From Pseudonocardia sp. (GTDB taxonomy: Bacteria; Actinomycetota; Actinomycetes; Mycobacteriales; Pseudonocardiaceae), in the NCBI RefSeq assembly GCF_025465255.1, contig NZ_JAODNI010000092.1, forward strand, positions 62,001 through 126,000: DNA of 64,000 nt. Direction: 5' to 3'. Under the pieces are notes generated by a model that was not told where the DNA came from, did no database searches, and saw nothing but the letters and a program-made list of their open reading frames with translations. Below, piece after piece: positions 48,903-58,660 of the stretch; positions within the stretch are counted from its first letter, which is position 1, and each line of letters begins with the position of its first letter. The position numbers were made by a program, and so were the translations under genes.

Positions 48903-51900
48903 ATGGCCCGGACGGAGAGCGCACCCGCAGGCGGCCGGGCCGTGGCCCGGCCCGGTCCGCTCCTCGTTCGCGCGCCGCGGCCGGAGGTCCGCGTCCCCCG
49001 GTGGGACGAGCAGGCCCGCGCGGTCCTGGAGCACGATCGCGGCCCGCTGCGGGTGGTCGGCGGCCCCGGCACGGGGAAGACCGCGCTGCTGCTCGAGGCG
49101 GTGGCGAAGCGGGTCCGGGAGGGGATGGACCCGGAGCGGATGCTGCTGCTCGTCGGGAGCCGGCGTGCGGCCGTCGAGCTGCGCGAACGCCTGACCGGGC
49201 TGCTGCACGGCGGGCTGCCGGATCCGGCCGCGCTCGACGCGCGCACATCCCGCGAGCTGCTCGCCCGCACCGTGCACTCCTACGCCTTCGGCGTCCTGCG
49301 CCTGCATGCCGCGCGGAACGACGACCCGCCGCCGCGGCTGCTGGCCGGAGCCGAGCAGGACGCCGTCGTCCGGGACCTGCTCGGCGGGGAGCTCGCGAAC
49401 TGGAACGGCAGCGTGCCGGACTCGGGCTGGCCGGAGCGGCTGCGCCCGGCGATCGGCCTGCCCGCCTTCGCGAACGAGCTGCGGGAGCTGCTGCTGCGCG
49501 CCGCCGAGCGCGGCCTCGGTCCGGAGGAGCTCTTCACCCTGGGCGAGCGGCACGAGATGCCGGAGTGGGTGGCGGCCGGGCGGTTCTTCCGCACCTACGA
49601 GCACGTGATCCTGCTGCGCGGCGCCGCGGGCCGGGGTGCACCGCAGGCCACCGCGCCCGCGCTGGACTCCGCGGAGCTGGTCTCCGCGGCGCTCGACGCG
49701 CTGGCGTCGGACCCGGAGCTGTTCGCGGCGGAGAGCCGACGGGTCCGGCACCTCTTCGTGGACGACGCGCAGGACCTCGATCCCCAGCAGATGGAGCTGG
49801 TCCGCGTGCTGGCCCGCACCGCGCAGAGCACCCTGCTCGCAGGCGATCCGGACCAGGCGGTGCTCAACTTCCGGGGCGCCGATCCGGGCGGGTTGCGGGC
49901 GGTCGAGGCGCCCACGGCGGTGCTCACCGTCGATCACCGGCAGGCGCCCGCGGTGCGCGCGGCGTCGGCGCGGCTGGCGCGCAGCCTGGCCGGGTCGGGG
50001 GAGGGGCGGGTGCGGGTCCCGCCGCCGGTCGACCCGGGCGCACCCGAGCCGGATCCGGGGTCCGTGCTGGTCCGGGTGTTCTCCTCGCCCGCGGCGGAGG
50101 CGGGGTGGATCGCGGACCGGCTCCGCCGCGCCCACCTCGTCGAGGGGGTGCCGTGGTCGGACATGGCGGTCCTGTCCCGCTCCGCGCGTCGCACGCTGCC
50201 CGCGCTACGCAGGGCCCTGGTCGCGGCCGGGGTGCCGATCGCGGCGCCGCCGGACGAGCTGCCGCTGGCCCGCCAGCCGGCGGTGCTGCCGCTGCTGCTC
50301 ATCCTGCGCTGCGCCACCCGCCCGGACGAGATCGACGCGGACGTCGCGACGGCCCTGCTCACGTCGTCCCTCGGCTCGGGGGACCCGATGCGGATGCGGC
50401 GGCTGCGCCGGGGCCTGCTGAAGCTGCACGCCGCGGCCCGGACGGCACGTCGCGCCGCGGAGCCGCCGCTCGATCCCGATCCCGGGAGCGGCACCGCCAT
50501 CCCGGGTACCTCCCACTCCCAGGATCGTGATCACGGCCGTGAGCCGGTCGGCGAGCGCCCCGCGTCCGCCGCCGACGACCCCGTCCCCGACGACGCCGAG
50601 CGCGCCGGGAGCGACCCCCTGCTCGTCGACGCCCTGCGGTCCGCCGCGGCAGGCCGGCCGGACCCGCTGACGGCCCTTCCCCCCGGGGACTCCGCGCCCC
50701 TGCGGGCGGTCTCCCGCCTGCTCGCCACTGCCGCGGGCGCGATCCGCGAGGGGCAGAGCGTGGAGGAGGTGCTCTGGCGGGTCTGGCGGCAGTCGGGGCT
50801 CGCCAAGCGCTGGGGCGAGGCCAGCTCCCGCGGCGGCCCCGTCGGCGCGCACGCGGACCGGGACCTGGACGCCGTCCTCGCCCTCTTCGACGCCGCCGCC
50901 CGCTACACGGACCGACTGCCGGGCGCGGACGTCGAGGGCTTCACGTCCTACCTCACGGACCAGCAGCTGCCGGGGGACACGCTCGCGGACCGCGCACCCC
51001 GCGGGGAGTCCGTCGCCCTGCTCACGGCGCACGCGGCGCGCGGGCGGGAGTGGGAGGTCGTGGCGGTGCCGAGCGTGCAGGAGGGCAGCTGGCCGGACCT
51101 GCGGCTGCGCGGCAGCCTGCTCGGCAACGAGCGCCTGGTGGATCTGGTGGCGGGGGTCGCCGAGCCGGCGGGCGCGCACGGGACGGTCTCCCGGGTCGCG
51201 CCGCTGCTGGCCGAGGAACGCCGGCTGTTCTACGTCGCGTGCTCCCGGGCGAGGTCGCGGCTGCTGGTCAGCGCGGTCCAGGGGGAGGACGAGCAGCCCT
51301 CCCGTTTCCTGGACGAGCTGGATCCGGTGCCCGCCTCCGCGCTGGAGGGGCGGACGGTGCACCGGCCCGGCCGCGCCCTGGTGCTCGCCGAGCTGGTCGG
51401 CGAGCTGCGCCGGGCCGTCACCGCGCCGGACCACGGTGACCCGGAGGCGGCCGCGAGCCGGGCCCGCGCGGCCGCCCAGCTCGCCCGGCTCGCCGCCGAG
51501 AACGTGCCCGGCGCGCATCCGGACGAGTGGTACGGGGTCGCGCCGCCGTCGTCGGACGCGCCGTTGCGCGCCCCCGGGGCGCTGGTCCCGATCTCGCCCT
51601 CGGACATCGAGCTGATCAACTCCTGCCCGCTGCGCTGGGTGCTGCAGCGCCACGGCGGGGACGAGACGGGCGCGCTGTCCGCGGTCACCGGCTCGCTCGT
51701 GCACGCGCTGGTCCAGGCCGGCGCGGCCGGGGCGGATCCCGCCGAGCTGGAGGCCGCGCTGCGCACCGCCTGGGACCGGCTGGACGCCGGCGCGCCCTGG
51801 TACGGCCGCCGTGAGCTGGCGCGGGTGCGGGAGATGCTCGCCGGGTTCGACCGCTGGCTCGCCGAGAGCCGGGCCGAGGGGCTGCGGCTCGTCGCCGTCG

Positions 51901-52427
51901 AGCAGGCGGTGCAGCTGGACATCGCGGCCGAGCCGGACGTCGCGGGGGACGACCCCGGGAACGACGGTGCCGGGACGGAGGAGGAGCCGCCGACCCGGCG
52001 CAGCGTGCGGCTGCGCGGCCGGGTGGACCGCCTCGAGGTCGACGCGGAGGGCCGGCCGGTGGTCGTCGACGTCAAGACCGGGAAGACCGCGGTCAGCGCG
52101 AAGACGGCCGCGGAGCATCCCCAGCTCGCCGTCTACCAGCTCGCGACGGCCCTGGGCGCCTTCTCGGATCTGGTCGGGGAGGCACCGCCCGGGGGAGCGC
52201 GGCTCGTCTACGTCGCGGACCGCTACGCGTCGGGCAGGCCCAAGGAGCCGATGCAGGAACCCCTGGACTCCGAGACGGCCGCCGAGTGGCGGGACGTCGT
52301 GTGGCGGTGCGCAGAGGAGACGTCCGGGACGGCCTTCGTCGCGCGCGTCGGGCCGGACTGCGAACGTTGCCCCGTTCGGACTAGTTGCCCTGCGGTGTCA
52401 AGCGGCCGTTCGGTCGTATCAAGTTAG
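48903..52427 (+). CDS. adnA: AdnA helicase-nuclease subunit
   Basis: An 1174-aa UvrD/RecB-like protein. Walker A GGPGTGKTALL (about 53-63), motif II-like DDAQDLDPQQ (about 287-296), DHRQAPAVRA, and a C-terminal PD-(D/E)XK nuclease with VDVKTGKTA (about 1055). The Fe-S cysteines are one in NSCPLRWV (about 907) and three in CERCPVRTSC (about 1153-1162). AdnAB resects DNA ends for recombination in actinobacteria. It is about 120 residues longer than mycobacterial AdnA as I recall it; a proline/acid-rich, probably disordered segment at about residues 515-580 accounts for part. Confidence 0.88.
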   Translation: MARTESAPAGGRAVARPGPLLVRAPRPEVRVPRWDEQARAVLEHDRGPLRVVGGPGTGKTALLLEAVAKRVREGMDPERMLLLVGSRRAAVELRERLTGLLHGGLPDPAALDARTSRELLARTVHSYAFGVLRLHAARNDDPPPRLLAGAEQDAVVRDLLGGELANWNGSVPDSGWPERLRPAIGLPAFANELRELLLRAAERGLGPEELFTLGERHEMPEWVAAGRFFRTYEHVILLRGAAGRGAPQATAPALDSAELVSAALDALASDPELFAAESRRVRHLFVDDAQDLDPQQMELVRVLARTAQSTLLAGDPDQAVLNFRGADPGGLRAVEAPTAVLTVDHRQAPAVRAASARLARSLAGSGEGRVRVPPPVDPGAPEPDPGSVLVRVFSSPAAEAGWIADRLRRAHLVEGVPWSDMAVLSRSARRTLPALRRALVAAGVPIAAPPDELPLARQPAVLPLLLILRCATRPDEIDADVATALLTSSLGSGDPMRMRRLRRGLLKLHAAARTARRAAEPPLDPDPGSGTAIPGTSHSQDRDHGREPVGERPASAADDPVPDDAERAGSDPLLVDALRSAAAGRPDPLTALPPGDSAPLRAVSRLLATAAGAIREGQSVEEVLWRVWRQSGLAKRWGEASSRGGPVGAHADRDLDAVLALFDAAARYTDRLPGADVEGFTSYLTDQQLPGDTLADRAPRGESVALLTAHAARGREWEVVAVPSVQEGSWPDLRLRGSLLGNERLVDLVAGVAEPAGAHGTVSRVAPLLAEERRLFYVACSRARSRLLVSAVQGEDEQPSRFLDELDPVPASALEGRTVHRPGRALVLAELVGELRRAVTAPDHGDPEAAASRARAAAQLARLAAENVPGAHPDEWYGVAPPSSDAPLRAPGALVPISPSDIELINSCPLRWVLQRHGGDETGALSAVTGSLVHALVQAGAAGADPAELEAALRTAWDRLDAGAPWYGRRELARVREMLAGFDRWLAESRAEGLRLVAVEQAVQLDIAAEPDVAGDDPGNDGAGTEEEPPTRRSVRLRGRVDRLEVDAEGRPVVVDVKTGKTAVSAKTAAEHPQLAVYQLATALGAFSDLVGEAPPGGARLVYVADRYASGRPKEPMQEPLDSETAAEWRDVVWRCAEETSGTAFVARVGPDCERCPVRTSCPAVSSGRSVVSS

Positions 52428-52622
52428 GCCACTCGTGAGGCAACCTTCCGGGGTCACGCCGCCTGCTCCCTTTCGTCGCTGCTAGGCCTCCGACCAGCGA
52501 AAACGTGACAGGCGATGATCGTCGGGCGGGGTACGGTGGCCCGGCACCGAGGCGCTCCCCCGAACCTCGCGCGGCCGTTCTCCCCCGGCCGCCTCCTCGG
52601 CGCCAGAAGGAGGCGGTCCCCC

Positions 52623-53558
52623 GTGTTCTCCCCTCGTCCGCGCGCACTCGGCGCGGGCCTGGTCGTGGCCCTCGCCGCGCTGCTCACCGGCTGCGGCAAC
52701 GCGCCCGAGCTGCCCACGGGACCCGTTCCCCAGGGGCAGGTGCTGGCTGCGCCCACCACCACCGCCGCGCCCACCCCGGCGCCGACGACCACCGCCGCGG
52801 CGCCCACCACGACCACCCCGCGCAGCACCACCAGCCGTCCGCCCCGGACCAGCACGACCGAGCGCACGCCGGTCGCCGTGCCGGCGGCGGCCGAGGCGGA
52901 CCCGGTCGCCTGGCGGCCGGCAGGCGGGGACGAGTTCGGCGGAGCCCTGAACAAGGGCACCTGGAGCGCCTACGACTCCGGGGGCGGGTTCGGCAACGGC
53001 CTGCGCAAGCCCGACGCGGTCAGCCAGGCGAACGGGATTCTGACCATCACGGGCACGGCCCACGAGGGTGACGGCGTCTCCGGCGGTGTCCGCTACGCCG
53101 ACGGGCAGCTCTACGGCCGCTACGAGTTCCGGGCCCGCACGGACCGCGGCAAGGGCTTCAGCGCGGCGATCCTGCTCTGGCCGGACTCCGAGCAATGGCC
53201 GCGGGACGGCGAGCTGGACATCATGGAGGCCCCGACGCCGAACCGGGACGTCGCGCACACCTTCGTGCACTACGCGGTCGGGGACTCGGACCGTTCCGTG
53301 CACGGGGCCCATCCGGGGGACTACACCCGGTGGCACACCTTCCGGATGGACTGGCTGCCGGACCGGATCACCTGGTACGTCGACGGGGTCAAGCGCTTCG
53401 AGACCACGGACAGGACGGTCATCCCGACGAAGCCGATGCACCCCACGATCCAGCTGGACCAGGGCCCCAAGGCGAACTGGATGGACGGGCCGGACGAGTC
53501 GACGCCGGCCGAGGTGAAGCTGCAGGTGGACTGGTTCCGTATCTACGAGGCCCCCTGA
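52623..53558 (+). CDS. GH16 family beta-glucanase-like lipoprotein
   Basis: A 311-aa lipoprotein. The signal ends in the lipobox LLTGC (Cys24), followed by a Thr/Pro linker (about 40-85, TTTAAPTPAPTTTAAA-type) and a GH16 beta-sandwich (about 95-311). The catalytic motif GELDIMEAP (about 196-204, ExDxxE) is intact, with WHTFRMDWLPDRITWYVDG and a C-terminal DWFRIYEAP. It cleaves beta-1,3/1,4-type glucans outside the cell. It lies between adnA and adnB, unrelated in function. AAGGAGG is 9 bases before the GTG. Confidence 0.85.
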   Translation: MFSPRPRALGAGLVVALAALLTGCGNAPELPTGPVPQGQVLAAPTTTAAPTPAPTTTAAAPTTTTPRSTTSRPPRTSTTERTPVAVPAAAEADPVAWRPAGGDEFGGALNKGTWSAYDSGGGFGNGLRKPDAVSQANGILTITGTAHEGDGVSGGVRYADGQLYGRYEFRARTDRGKGFSAAILLWPDSEQWPRDGELDIMEAPTPNRDVAHTFVHYAVGDSDRSVHGAHPGDYTRWHTFRMDWLPDRITWYVDGVKRFETTDRTVIPTKPMHPTIQLDQGPKANWMDGPDESTPAEVKLQVDWFRIYEAP

Positions 53559-53578
53559 TTCCTGTCGGTGCGGTCGGG

Positions 53579-53584
53579 TAGACA
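53579..53584 (+). promoter_or_regulatory. Leaderless -10 for adnB
   Basis: TAGACA is 6 bases before the GTG at 53591, so adnB seems to have its own promoter after the inserted GH16 gene. Confidence 0.45.
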
Positions 53585-53590
53585 GGGCGC

Positions 53591-56500
53591 GTGACGTTGA
53601 CGGAGGTGGCCCTCGAGCCCGCGGTTCTCTCGCGGGCCCTCGGCCTGCCCCCACCCACCCCCGAGCAGGCCGCGGTGGTCGCGGCCCCGCCCCGTCCCGC
53701 CCTGGTCGTGGCCGGCGCCGGGGCCGGGAAGACCGAGACCATGGCCGCCCGCGTGGTCTGGCTCGTCGCCACCGGGCAGGTGCTGCCCGAACAGGTCCTC
53801 GGCCTCACGTTCACCCGCAAGGCCGCGCAGCAGCTCGGCGCCCGCGTCCGGTCCCGGCTGCGCCGCCTGGCCGGCTCCCCGCTGCTCGACGAGCTGGACC
53901 CGGGCGGCAGCCTGCGCGCCGCGCTGCTCGCGGGCGAGCCCACGATCTCCACCTACCACGCCTACGCCGGACGGCTGGTCGGCGAGCACGCGCTGCGGCT
54001 GCCGACGGAGCCCGCGTCCCGGCTGCTCGGGGAGACGGCGGCGTGGCAGCTCGCCCACCGCGTCGTCTCCACCTGGGCGGACGACCTGGACGTCGACCGC
54101 GTCCCGGCCACCGTCACCGGCTACCTGCTCTCGCTCGCCGGTGAGCTGGGGGAGCACCTCGTCGAGCCGGAGGACGTGCGCCGGCACGCCGAACGCCTGG
54201 TCGCGATGATGGAGAACGCCCCCCGCGGGAAGGGGCAGAAGGCCGAGCCGTCGCAGGGCTACAAGGCGTGGATGGCCGCCCAGCGGCTGCGCGTCGAGCT
54301 GCTGCCGCTGGTGGAGGCGTTCGCGTCGCGCAAGCGGGCGGAACGGGCGATGGACTTCGCGGACCAGATGGCGATCGCGGCGAAGGTCGCGCAGAGCCGG
54401 CCCGAGGTCGGGGAGATCGAGCGCTCGCAGTTCCGGGCCGTGCTGCTCGACGAGTACCAGGACACGGGCCACTCGCAGCGCGTGCTGCTACGGTCGCTGT
54501 TCGGCCGGGTACCCGGCACCGCGCCGCGGGACGAGCCGCTCTCCGTCACGGCGGTCGGAGACCCGTGCCAGTCGATCTACGGTTGGCGCGGCGCGAGCGC
54601 GGGCAACCTCGCCCGCTTCCGCACGGACTTCCCCCAGCCGGACGGCCGCCCCGCCGAGGAGTACGGGCTGCTCACGAGCTTCCGCAACCCGCCCGAGGTG
54701 CTCACGCTGGCCAACGCCGTCTCCGAGCCGCTGCGTGCGTCGGGCGGGGGCACCGAACCCGGGGCCGTCGCCGTCGGGGAGCTGCGGCCGGGGCCCGCGG
54801 CCCGCCCGGGCGACGTCCGGATCGCGTTGCTGCCGGACGTCACCTCCGAGGTCGCCTGGCTCGCGGACGGGATCGCGGGTCACTGGCACGGCCGGGTCGA
54901 CGCGGGCGAGCCCCCGCCGACGGCGGCGGTGCTCGTCCGCCGCCGCTCGGACATGGACGCGATCGCGGTCGCGTTGCGCGAGCGCGGGCTGCCCGTCGAG
55001 GTCGTCGGGCTGGGCGGCCTGCTGGACACCCCCGAGGTCCGGGACCTGGTCAGCGCGCTGCGGATCGTCGCGGACCCGCTCGCCGGACCCGCTGCCGTCC
55101 GGCTGCTGACGGGCGCGCGGTGGCGGCTCGGGGTCGCGGACCTGGCGGCCCTCTGGGCCCGGGCGCGCCAGCTCGTCCCCGCCCTGCCGTCGCGTCCGGG
55201 ACCGCTGTCCCCGGCGGAGCTGGCGCTGGGCGCGCTGCCGGGCGAGCAGGCGGAACAGGCCGGGCTCGTCGACGCGCTGGACGACCCCGGGGACGCCGAG
55301 CGCTACTCCGCGGCGGGGTTCGAGCGGATCCGGCGGCTGGCCCGCGAGCTGTCCTGGCTGCGCTCCCGCGCGTCGGCGCCGCTCACGGACCTGGTTGCGG
55401 ACGCGGAGCGGATCCTGCTGCTGGACGCGGAGACCGTCTCGCGTCCGGGGCCCGTCGGGCGCGCCCACCTGGACGCGTTCGCGGGAGTCGTGGCGGACTT
55501 CGCCGCGGGCGCGGAGGTCGCGAGCCTGCCTGCGTTGCTGGACTACCTGGAGACCGCCGAGAAGGCGGAGGACGGGTTCTCCCCGGGCGAGGTCGAGGTG
55601 GCGCCGGACCGGGTGCAGATCCTCACCGTGCACTCCGCGAAGGGCCTGGAGTGGGAGGTCGTGGCCGTCCCGCACCTCGTCGCGCAGGTCTTCCCCGGCC
55701 GCAAGATGTCCGGCAGCTGGCTCAAGGACCCGTCCGAGCTGCCCGTCCCGCTGCGCGGGGACGCCGACGACCTCCCCGGCCTCTACCTTCCGCCGGCGCC
55801 GGACCGCAAGCAGATCGAGCAGGCCCTCAAGGAGCACGACGCCGGGCTGGACGCGCGCCGGCTCGTCGAGGAGCGGCGGCTGTTCTACGTCGCGCTGACC
55901 CGCTCCGAGCACGTCCTGTTCTGCTCCGGGCACCGCTGGGGCGCGACGGGGGAGAAGCCGCGCCGGCCGTCGGCGTTCCTGGAGCAGCTGCGGGAGGTCG
56001 TCGGGGCGGAGGGGGTGGAGCAGTGGGCGCCCGAGCCCGAGCCGGAAGACGTCAATCCCGTCACTGCCGAGATCGTGACGGCCGAGTGGCCGATCGATCC
56101 CCTCGGCGTGCGATCGCCGGACGTCCACGCGGGTGCCGAGATGGTCCGCGAGGCGTTACGGACGCGCGAACGGGCCCGCCGCGCGGAACGTCGCCGCTCA
56201 CGGGAGCCCGAGGAACCGCAGCTCAGCTTCGAGCTGGAGGATCTCGAGCCGTCGGAGGAGCCGGATCCCGAGGGCTGGGCCGCGGACGTGGACGTGCTGC
56301 TGGCCGAGCGCGCCGCCGCGGCTGCCCGGCCGTCGGTGGCGTTGCCCGCGCAGGTGTCGGTGAGCCAGCTCGTCGAGCTCGCCGCGGATGCGGACGCGCT
56401 GGCCGCCCGGCTGCGCAGGCCGCTCCCGCTCCCGCCCAACCCGCACACCCGGCGCGGCACGGCCTTCCACGCATGGCTGGAGCAGCGCTTCGGCGCCGAA

Positions 56501-56944
56501 CGCCTGCTGGACCTCGACGAGCTGCCCGGCGCGGCGGACGAGGAGGCCGCGGGGGACGACACCCTCGTCGAGCTGCAGGAGGCGTTCCTCGCGTCCGCCT
56601 GGTCGGACCGGGTGCCGCTGGAGGCCGAGGTCCCGTTCGAGACGGTGCTGGCCGGGGTCGCGGTGCGCGGCCGGATGGACGCCGTGTTCGCGGACCCGGA
56701 CGGCGGCTTCACCGTCGTGGACTGGAAGACCGGGGCGGTCCCGGAGGACGCGCGGCTGCCCGCGGTGAGCGTGCAGCTCGCGGTGTACCGGCTGGCCTGG
56801 GCCGCGCTGGCCGGGGTGGACCCGTCGACGGTCCGGGCGGCCTTCCACTACGTCCGCCCGGACGTCACGCTCCGGCCCGCGGACATGCTGGACGCGCCCG
56901 GGCTCCACGCGCTGCTCCGTTCCCTTCCGGAGACCGGGGGATAG
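53591..56944 (+). CDS. adnB: AdnB helicase-nuclease subunit
   Basis: A 1117-aa partner of AdnA. Walker A VAGAGAGKTETMA (about 39-51), motif Ia TFTRKAAQQLG, motif II LLDEYQDTGH (about 283-292), QSIYGWRGAS, motif V SAKGLEWEVVAVP (about 682) and motif VI RRLFYVALTR. The C-terminal nuclease domain has VRGRMDAVFADPDGGFTVVD and WKTGA (catalytic Asp-x-Lys about 1041-1045). AdnB provides the lead translocating motor of the heterodimer in mycobacteria. The usual direct adnA-adnB junction is broken here by the GH16 gene. Confidence 0.9.
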   Translation: MTLTEVALEPAVLSRALGLPPPTPEQAAVVAAPPRPALVVAGAGAGKTETMAARVVWLVATGQVLPEQVLGLTFTRKAAQQLGARVRSRLRRLAGSPLLDELDPGGSLRAALLAGEPTISTYHAYAGRLVGEHALRLPTEPASRLLGETAAWQLAHRVVSTWADDLDVDRVPATVTGYLLSLAGELGEHLVEPEDVRRHAERLVAMMENAPRGKGQKAEPSQGYKAWMAAQRLRVELLPLVEAFASRKRAERAMDFADQMAIAAKVAQSRPEVGEIERSQFRAVLLDEYQDTGHSQRVLLRSLFGRVPGTAPRDEPLSVTAVGDPCQSIYGWRGASAGNLARFRTDFPQPDGRPAEEYGLLTSFRNPPEVLTLANAVSEPLRASGGGTEPGAVAVGELRPGPAARPGDVRIALLPDVTSEVAWLADGIAGHWHGRVDAGEPPPTAAVLVRRRSDMDAIAVALRERGLPVEVVGLGGLLDTPEVRDLVSALRIVADPLAGPAAVRLLTGARWRLGVADLAALWARARQLVPALPSRPGPLSPAELALGALPGEQAEQAGLVDALDDPGDAERYSAAGFERIRRLARELSWLRSRASAPLTDLVADAERILLLDAETVSRPGPVGRAHLDAFAGVVADFAAGAEVASLPALLDYLETAEKAEDGFSPGEVEVAPDRVQILTVHSAKGLEWEVVAVPHLVAQVFPGRKMSGSWLKDPSELPVPLRGDADDLPGLYLPPAPDRKQIEQALKEHDAGLDARRLVEERRLFYVALTRSEHVLFCSGHRWGATGEKPRRPSAFLEQLREVVGAEGVEQWAPEPEPEDVNPVTAEIVTAEWPIDPLGVRSPDVHAGAEMVREALRTRERARRAERRRSREPEEPQLSFELEDLEPSEEPDPEGWAADVDVLLAERAAAAARPSVALPAQVSVSQLVELAADADALAARLRRPLPLPPNPHTRRGTAFHAWLEQRFGAERLLDLDELPGAADEEAAGDDTLVELQEAFLASAWSDRVPLEAEVPFETVLAGVAVRGRMDAVFADPDGGFTVVDWKTGAVPEDARLPAVSVQLAVYRLAWAALAGVDPSTVRAAFHYVRPDVTLRPADMLDAPGLHALLRSLPETGG

Positions 56945-57030
56945 TCACCGGCCCGGCCGCGGAGCTCGGCGAATCCCACGGTTCCGTCCGGGACGACCGC
57001 CTCGAACCGCGTCGCGGTTCGAGGGAGCCC

Positions 57031-57036
57031 TACGCT
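57031..57036 (+). promoter_or_regulatory. Leaderless -10 for the saccharopine-dehydrogenase-like gene
   Basis: TACGCT is 7 bases before the GTG at 57044. Confidence 0.5.
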
Positions 57037-57043
57037 CGCGCTC

Positions 57044-58150
57044 GTGACCGGAAAGATCGTGCTGTTCGGAGCCACCGGCTACACCGGTGGCCGCACCGCG
57101 GAAGCCATGGTGTCCCGGGGCCTCGCGCCCGTGCTCGCCGGCCGGGACCCCGCGAGGCTCGACGCGCTCGCCGCCCGGCTCGGCGGACTCGAGACGGCCC
57201 GGGCGGACGTCACCGACGTCGCGTCGGTACGGGCGCTCGTCGGCGGGGAGGACGTCCTGGTCAGCACGGTCGGGCCGTTCGCGGAGCTCGGCGGGGCGGC
57301 CCTGGCGGCGGTCGTCCGGGCGGGCGCCACCTACCTGGACTCGACGGGCGAGCCGCCGTTCATCCGGGAGGTGTTCGAGCTCCAGGGGCCCGCGGCCGAG
57401 CGCAGCGGCGCCGCGCTGATCCCCGCCTTCGGCAACGACTACGTGCCCGGGGTCCTCGCCGGTGCCCTCGCGCTCCGGGACGCGGGACCGGAGGCCGACC
57501 GCGTCGACGTCGGGTACTTCATCGCCGGCGGCGGCCGCGGCCAGCCGTTCTCCCGCGGCACGCTGGACTCGCTGATCGGCGTCGCGACGGAGCGGGCGTA
57601 CGCGTGGCGGAACGGCGGCCTGACGGCCGAGCCCACCGGCGTCCGGATGCGCTCGTTCGAGGTCGCCGGCCGGCAGCGTCCGGGCGTCACCATCGGTGCC
57701 ACCGAGCAGTTCGCGCTGCCCGCGCTCGCCCCCGGCCTCTCGACGGTCGACGTCTACCTGGGCTGGTTCGGCCCGGCGAGCCCGGTGGTGCACGCGGCCA
57801 GCCGGATCACGCCGTTGCTGGACCGGGTCCCGGCTCTGGGTCGCGCCGCGACGCGGGTGGCCCGGCTCGCGGCGTCCCGGGCCTCGGCGGCGCCGTCGGC
57901 GGAGAACCTGGCCCGCAGCACCTCGCACTTCGTCGCCGAGGTCTTCGACGCCACCGGCGCGCTGCTCGCGCGCACCCGGCTGGTCGCCCCCGAGGCCTAC
58001 GCGATCACCGCGGACCTGCTCGCGTGGGGCGCCGGCCGGGCGCTCGAGGGCGGGGTACAGGGTACCGGCACGCTCGACCCGGTCGCCGCCTTCGGGCTCG
58101 ACGTGCTGGAGAAGGGCGCGGCCGAGGCCGGGATCGTTCCCGAGGGCTAG
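57044..58150 (+). CDS. Saccharopine dehydrogenase NADP-binding family / trans-acting enoyl reductase-like protein
   Basis: A 368-aa Rossmann protein. IVLFGATGYTGGRTAEAMVS (about 5-24) is the NADP-binding start; VLAGRDPARLDALA (about 29-42) and LVSTVGPFAELG (about 72-83) continue the fold, with YLDSTGEPPF (about 100) and IPAFGNDYVPG (about 125). The family includes mycobacterial trans-acting enoyl reductase (Rv2953-like), acting on polyketide lipids, and saccharopine dehydrogenase relatives. No polyketide genes are near, so the substrate is open. Confidence 0.78.
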   Translation: MTGKIVLFGATGYTGGRTAEAMVSRGLAPVLAGRDPARLDALAARLGGLETARADVTDVASVRALVGGEDVLVSTVGPFAELGGAALAAVVRAGATYLDSTGEPPFIREVFELQGPAAERSGAALIPAFGNDYVPGVLAGALALRDAGPEADRVDVGYFIAGGGRGQPFSRGTLDSLIGVATERAYAWRNGGLTAEPTGVRMRSFEVAGRQRPGVTIGATEQFALPALAPGLSTVDVYLGWFGPASPVVHAASRITPLLDRVPALGRAATRVARLAASRASAAPSAENLARSTSHFVAEVFDATGALLARTRLVAPEAYAITADLLAWGAGRALEGGVQGTGTLDPVAAFGLDVLEKGAAEAGIVPEG

Positions 58151-58164
58151 GAAGCGCCCCGGCG

Positions 58165-58557
58165 CTACCGGCGGCCCTCCGGAGGACGGGCGATCCGGAG
58201 CGCCCAGACGACCAGCGGGACCTGCAGCGGGAGCCGGCCGTAGGCGATCGCCCGCTCCCGCGGGAACCGGCCCGACCAGCGCAGGGCCATGGACACGTTG
58301 GCCGGGAACACCGCGACGAACAGGGCCGCGGCCGCATACCCGCCGAGCCGTCGGGTGCGCGGCACGGCGAGCGCGGCGGCGACGCCCAACTCGGCGACCC
58401 CCGACGCGTACGTCCAGGAGCGTGGCTCGCCCGGCAGCGACCTCGGCACGATCGCGTCGAAGAAGCCCGGCCGCGCGAAGTGCCCGACCCCCGAGACGCC
58501 CAGTAGCCCGGCGAGCGCTGCCGCCGCGGGCCGGAATGATCTCGATCGGCTGCTCAT
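58165..58557 (-). CDS. DoxX-like membrane protein
   Basis: A 130-aa membrane protein with four helices (about 10-25, 47-66, 72-90 and 105-122). GVSGVGHFARPGFFDAIVPR (about 20-39) and the AELGVAAALAV helix fit the DoxX/MauE-like small quinone-oxidoreductase-associated family. It is monocistronic, convergent with the gene at 57044. Function unknown; a redox role is possible. Confidence 0.75.
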   Translation of the reverse strand: MSSRSRSFRPAAAALAGLLGVSGVGHFARPGFFDAIVPRSLPGEPRSWTYASGVAELGVAAALAVPRTRRLGGYAAAALFVAVFPANVSMALRWSGRFPRERAIAYGRLPLQVPLVVWALRIARPPEGRR

Positions 58558-58647
58558 CGCGGCGATGCTGTCACCGCCGCGACGTCGTGCCGGCCGAGGG
58601 ACTCCGAGGAGGGGCGGGTCAACTACGCGAGGGGGACGAACTGCCGC

Positions 58648-58653
58648 TAGTCT
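58648..58653 (+). promoter_or_regulatory. Leaderless -10 for the potassium channel gene
   Basis: TAGTCT is 7 bases before the GTG at 58661. Confidence 0.5.
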
Positions 58654-58660
58654 CCGCGCC

